This document shows, in pieces, positions 4,758 through 5,424 of a DNA stretch of 5,424 nt. Both the position numbers and the translations under genes were made by a program. How positions within the stretch are numbered: position 1 is the first letter of the stretch; each line of letters opens with the position of its first letter. Source of the stretch: JBEVMS01 sp040508515 (GTDB lineage Bacteria > Pseudomonadota > Gammaproteobacteria > Xanthomonadales > Rhodanobacteraceae). The stretch is from positions 1 through 5,424 of the forward strand of contig JBEVMS010000212.1 of the NCBI GenBank assembly GCA_040508515.1. Reading direction: 5' to 3'. Below the pieces are notes generated by a model, which was given only the letters and a program-made list of their open reading frames with translations, did no database searches and was not told where the DNA came from.

Positions 4758-5424
4758 GCAAGTGCCTCGCCCAGGCTGAAGCGCCCTTCCAGCAGCGCGC
4801 GACCAAGAATCACGCCCGTGGCCCCAGCCTCACGCGCGGCGCGGATGTCATCGAGCGAGCGCACGCCACCGGAGGCCTGCACCGCCAGGCTCGGTGCGCT
4901 GTCGGTCAGATGCCGATAAAGCGCCAGGTTGAAACCGGCCAGCATGCCGTCGCGATCGATATCGGTACACAGCAGATGACGCGCGCCATGCGCGGCGTAC
5001 CAGGGCACCAGTTCGTCCAAGGTGCGTGCTTCAAGCTCGGTCCAGCCGGCGCTGGGCCAAGCCCAGCGATCATCGACGCGGCGCGTGTCCAGCGCCAGGG
5101 TCAGCCGTTCAGCACCGAACTCCGCCAGCCACGACGCGACCCATTCGGGATCGCGGATCGCCACCGAGCCCACGACCACCCGCGCCACGCCAGCATGGTA
5201 GAGCCGCGCGAGGTCGTCGCGCTCGCGCACGCCGCCACCGGCTTGCACGTTCAAACCCAGGCGCGCCATCGCCTCGATCACGCCGAGGTTATCCAGATTG
5301 CCCGAGCGCGCACCATCCAGATCGACCACGTGCAGCCACTGCGCGCCCTCGGCGGCATAGCGCTCGGCCAGTTCCAGCGGGTTGCTGGCATACGTGGTCT
5401 GCTGCGCGTAATCGCCTTGGCGCA
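4751..5424 (-). CDS. hisA: ProFAR isomerase (5-ProFAR to PRFAR), N-terminus cut by the window edge
   Basis: HisA isomerises ProFAR, the product of the HisIE cyclohydrolase, to PRFAR, the substrate of HisF. The visible 223 residues open in frame at the window edge with RQGDYAQQTTYA and continue through EGAQWLHVVDLDGARSGN, the usual early HisA strand. The GTG at 5329 is an internal codon and not the start. About 20 N-terminal residues, including the first catalytic Asp, lie beyond the window. Present are the phosphate-binding AGGGVR and ASGGVRSLDD segments, the VVVGSVAIRDP strand, and CTDIDRDGM, whose first Asp corresponds to the second catalytic residue. HisA and HisF are homologous half-barrel duplications, but this one is clearly HisA by the VDLDGA and TDIDRDG motifs. 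It ends in TGA at 4751-4753, inside the start of hisF. Confidence 0.94.
   Translation of the reverse strand, partial: RQGDYAQQTTYASNPLELAERYAAEGAQWLHVVDLDGARSGNLDNLGVIEAMARLGLNVQAGGGVRERDDLARLYHAGVARVVVGSVAIRDPEWVASWLAEFGAERLTLALDTRRVDDRWAWPSAGWTELEARTLDELVPWYAAHGARHLLCTDIDRDGMLAGFNLALYRHLTDSAPSLAVQASGGVRSLDDIRAAREAGATGVILGRALLEGRFSLGEALAC
4765..4768 (-). promoter_or_regulatory. Ribosome binding site of hisF inside hisA
   Basis: GAGG on the minus strand stands 7 nt before the hisF ATG (spacer CACTTGC). It lies within the last codons of hisA, so ribosomes finishing hisA could restart on hisF. It fixes the hisF start at 4757. Confidence 0.6.

Noticed and set aside
3981..4919. Long plus-strand ORF of 312 codons opposite hisF and hisA
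   Set aside because: It is antisense to two clear histidine genes. High-GC coding DNA often leaves open opposite frames, and its translation shows no recognisable domain.
4751..5329. Separate 192-codon gene starting at GTG 5329
   Set aside because: The frame stays open to the window edge and the upstream codons encode expected HisA sequence, so the GTG is an internal Val codon of hisA.

Overview
The window is high-GC chromosomal DNA of gammaproteobacterial character, most likely from the Xanthomonadaceae (Xanthomonas or a close relative). This is inferred from the his gene order and from the ends of the readable proteins; no rRNA or other phylogenetic marker is present. No tRNA, rRNA, CRISPR array, insertion sequence, attachment site or prophage gene was seen. 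All gene starts and ends fit ordinary chromosomal genes.

Layout. (1) Bases 1-149 (+) hold the last 48 codons and stop of mtnC, the enolase-phosphatase of methionine salvage. (2) 24 bp downstream on the same strand, 174-1178 encodes a membrane-anchored or secreted C13 (legumain-like, caspase-fold) cysteine peptidase with a visible His/Cys dyad. (3) Bases 1179-1479 hold no gene I can support: this is the spacer between two convergent genes, with small hairpins and one doubtful 65-codon reverse ORF. (4) Bases 1480-2256 (-) encode a classical short-chain dehydrogenase/reductase (SDR). (5) It is divergent from an AraC-family regulator at 2420-3328 (+). The 163-bp region between them carries a perfect palindrome, a near-perfect direct repeat spaced by one helical turn, and a GC-rich stem-loop, so it looks like a shared control region. 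(6) Bases 3325-5424 (-) are the distal end of a histidine operon, transcribed hisA (5' end outside the window), hisF, hisIE. Every junction overlaps: 7 bp for hisA/hisF and 4 bp for hisF/hisIE.

How the genes work together. HisIE performs the second and third steps of histidine synthesis (pyrophosphohydrolase and cyclohydrolase), HisA isomerises the product, and HisF with HisH (not in the window) forms IGP and AICAR. The tight overlaps suggest translational coupling. The SDR and AraC regulator form a regulator-target pair, probably for an aldehyde, ketone or quinone substrate that cannot be named from sequence. The C13 peptidase probably shares a transcript with mtnC, but no functional link is evident.

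Most noteworthy items: the C13 peptidase; the operator-like repeats between the SDR and AraC genes; the CTAG at 3325-3328 that supplies both stop codons of the convergent araC-type gene and hisIE inside overlapping GC hairpins; and the His in place of the usual catalytic-tetrad Asn in the SDR. I found no convincing evidence of a wholly new system; most of the window is ordinary housekeeping and metabolic DNA.
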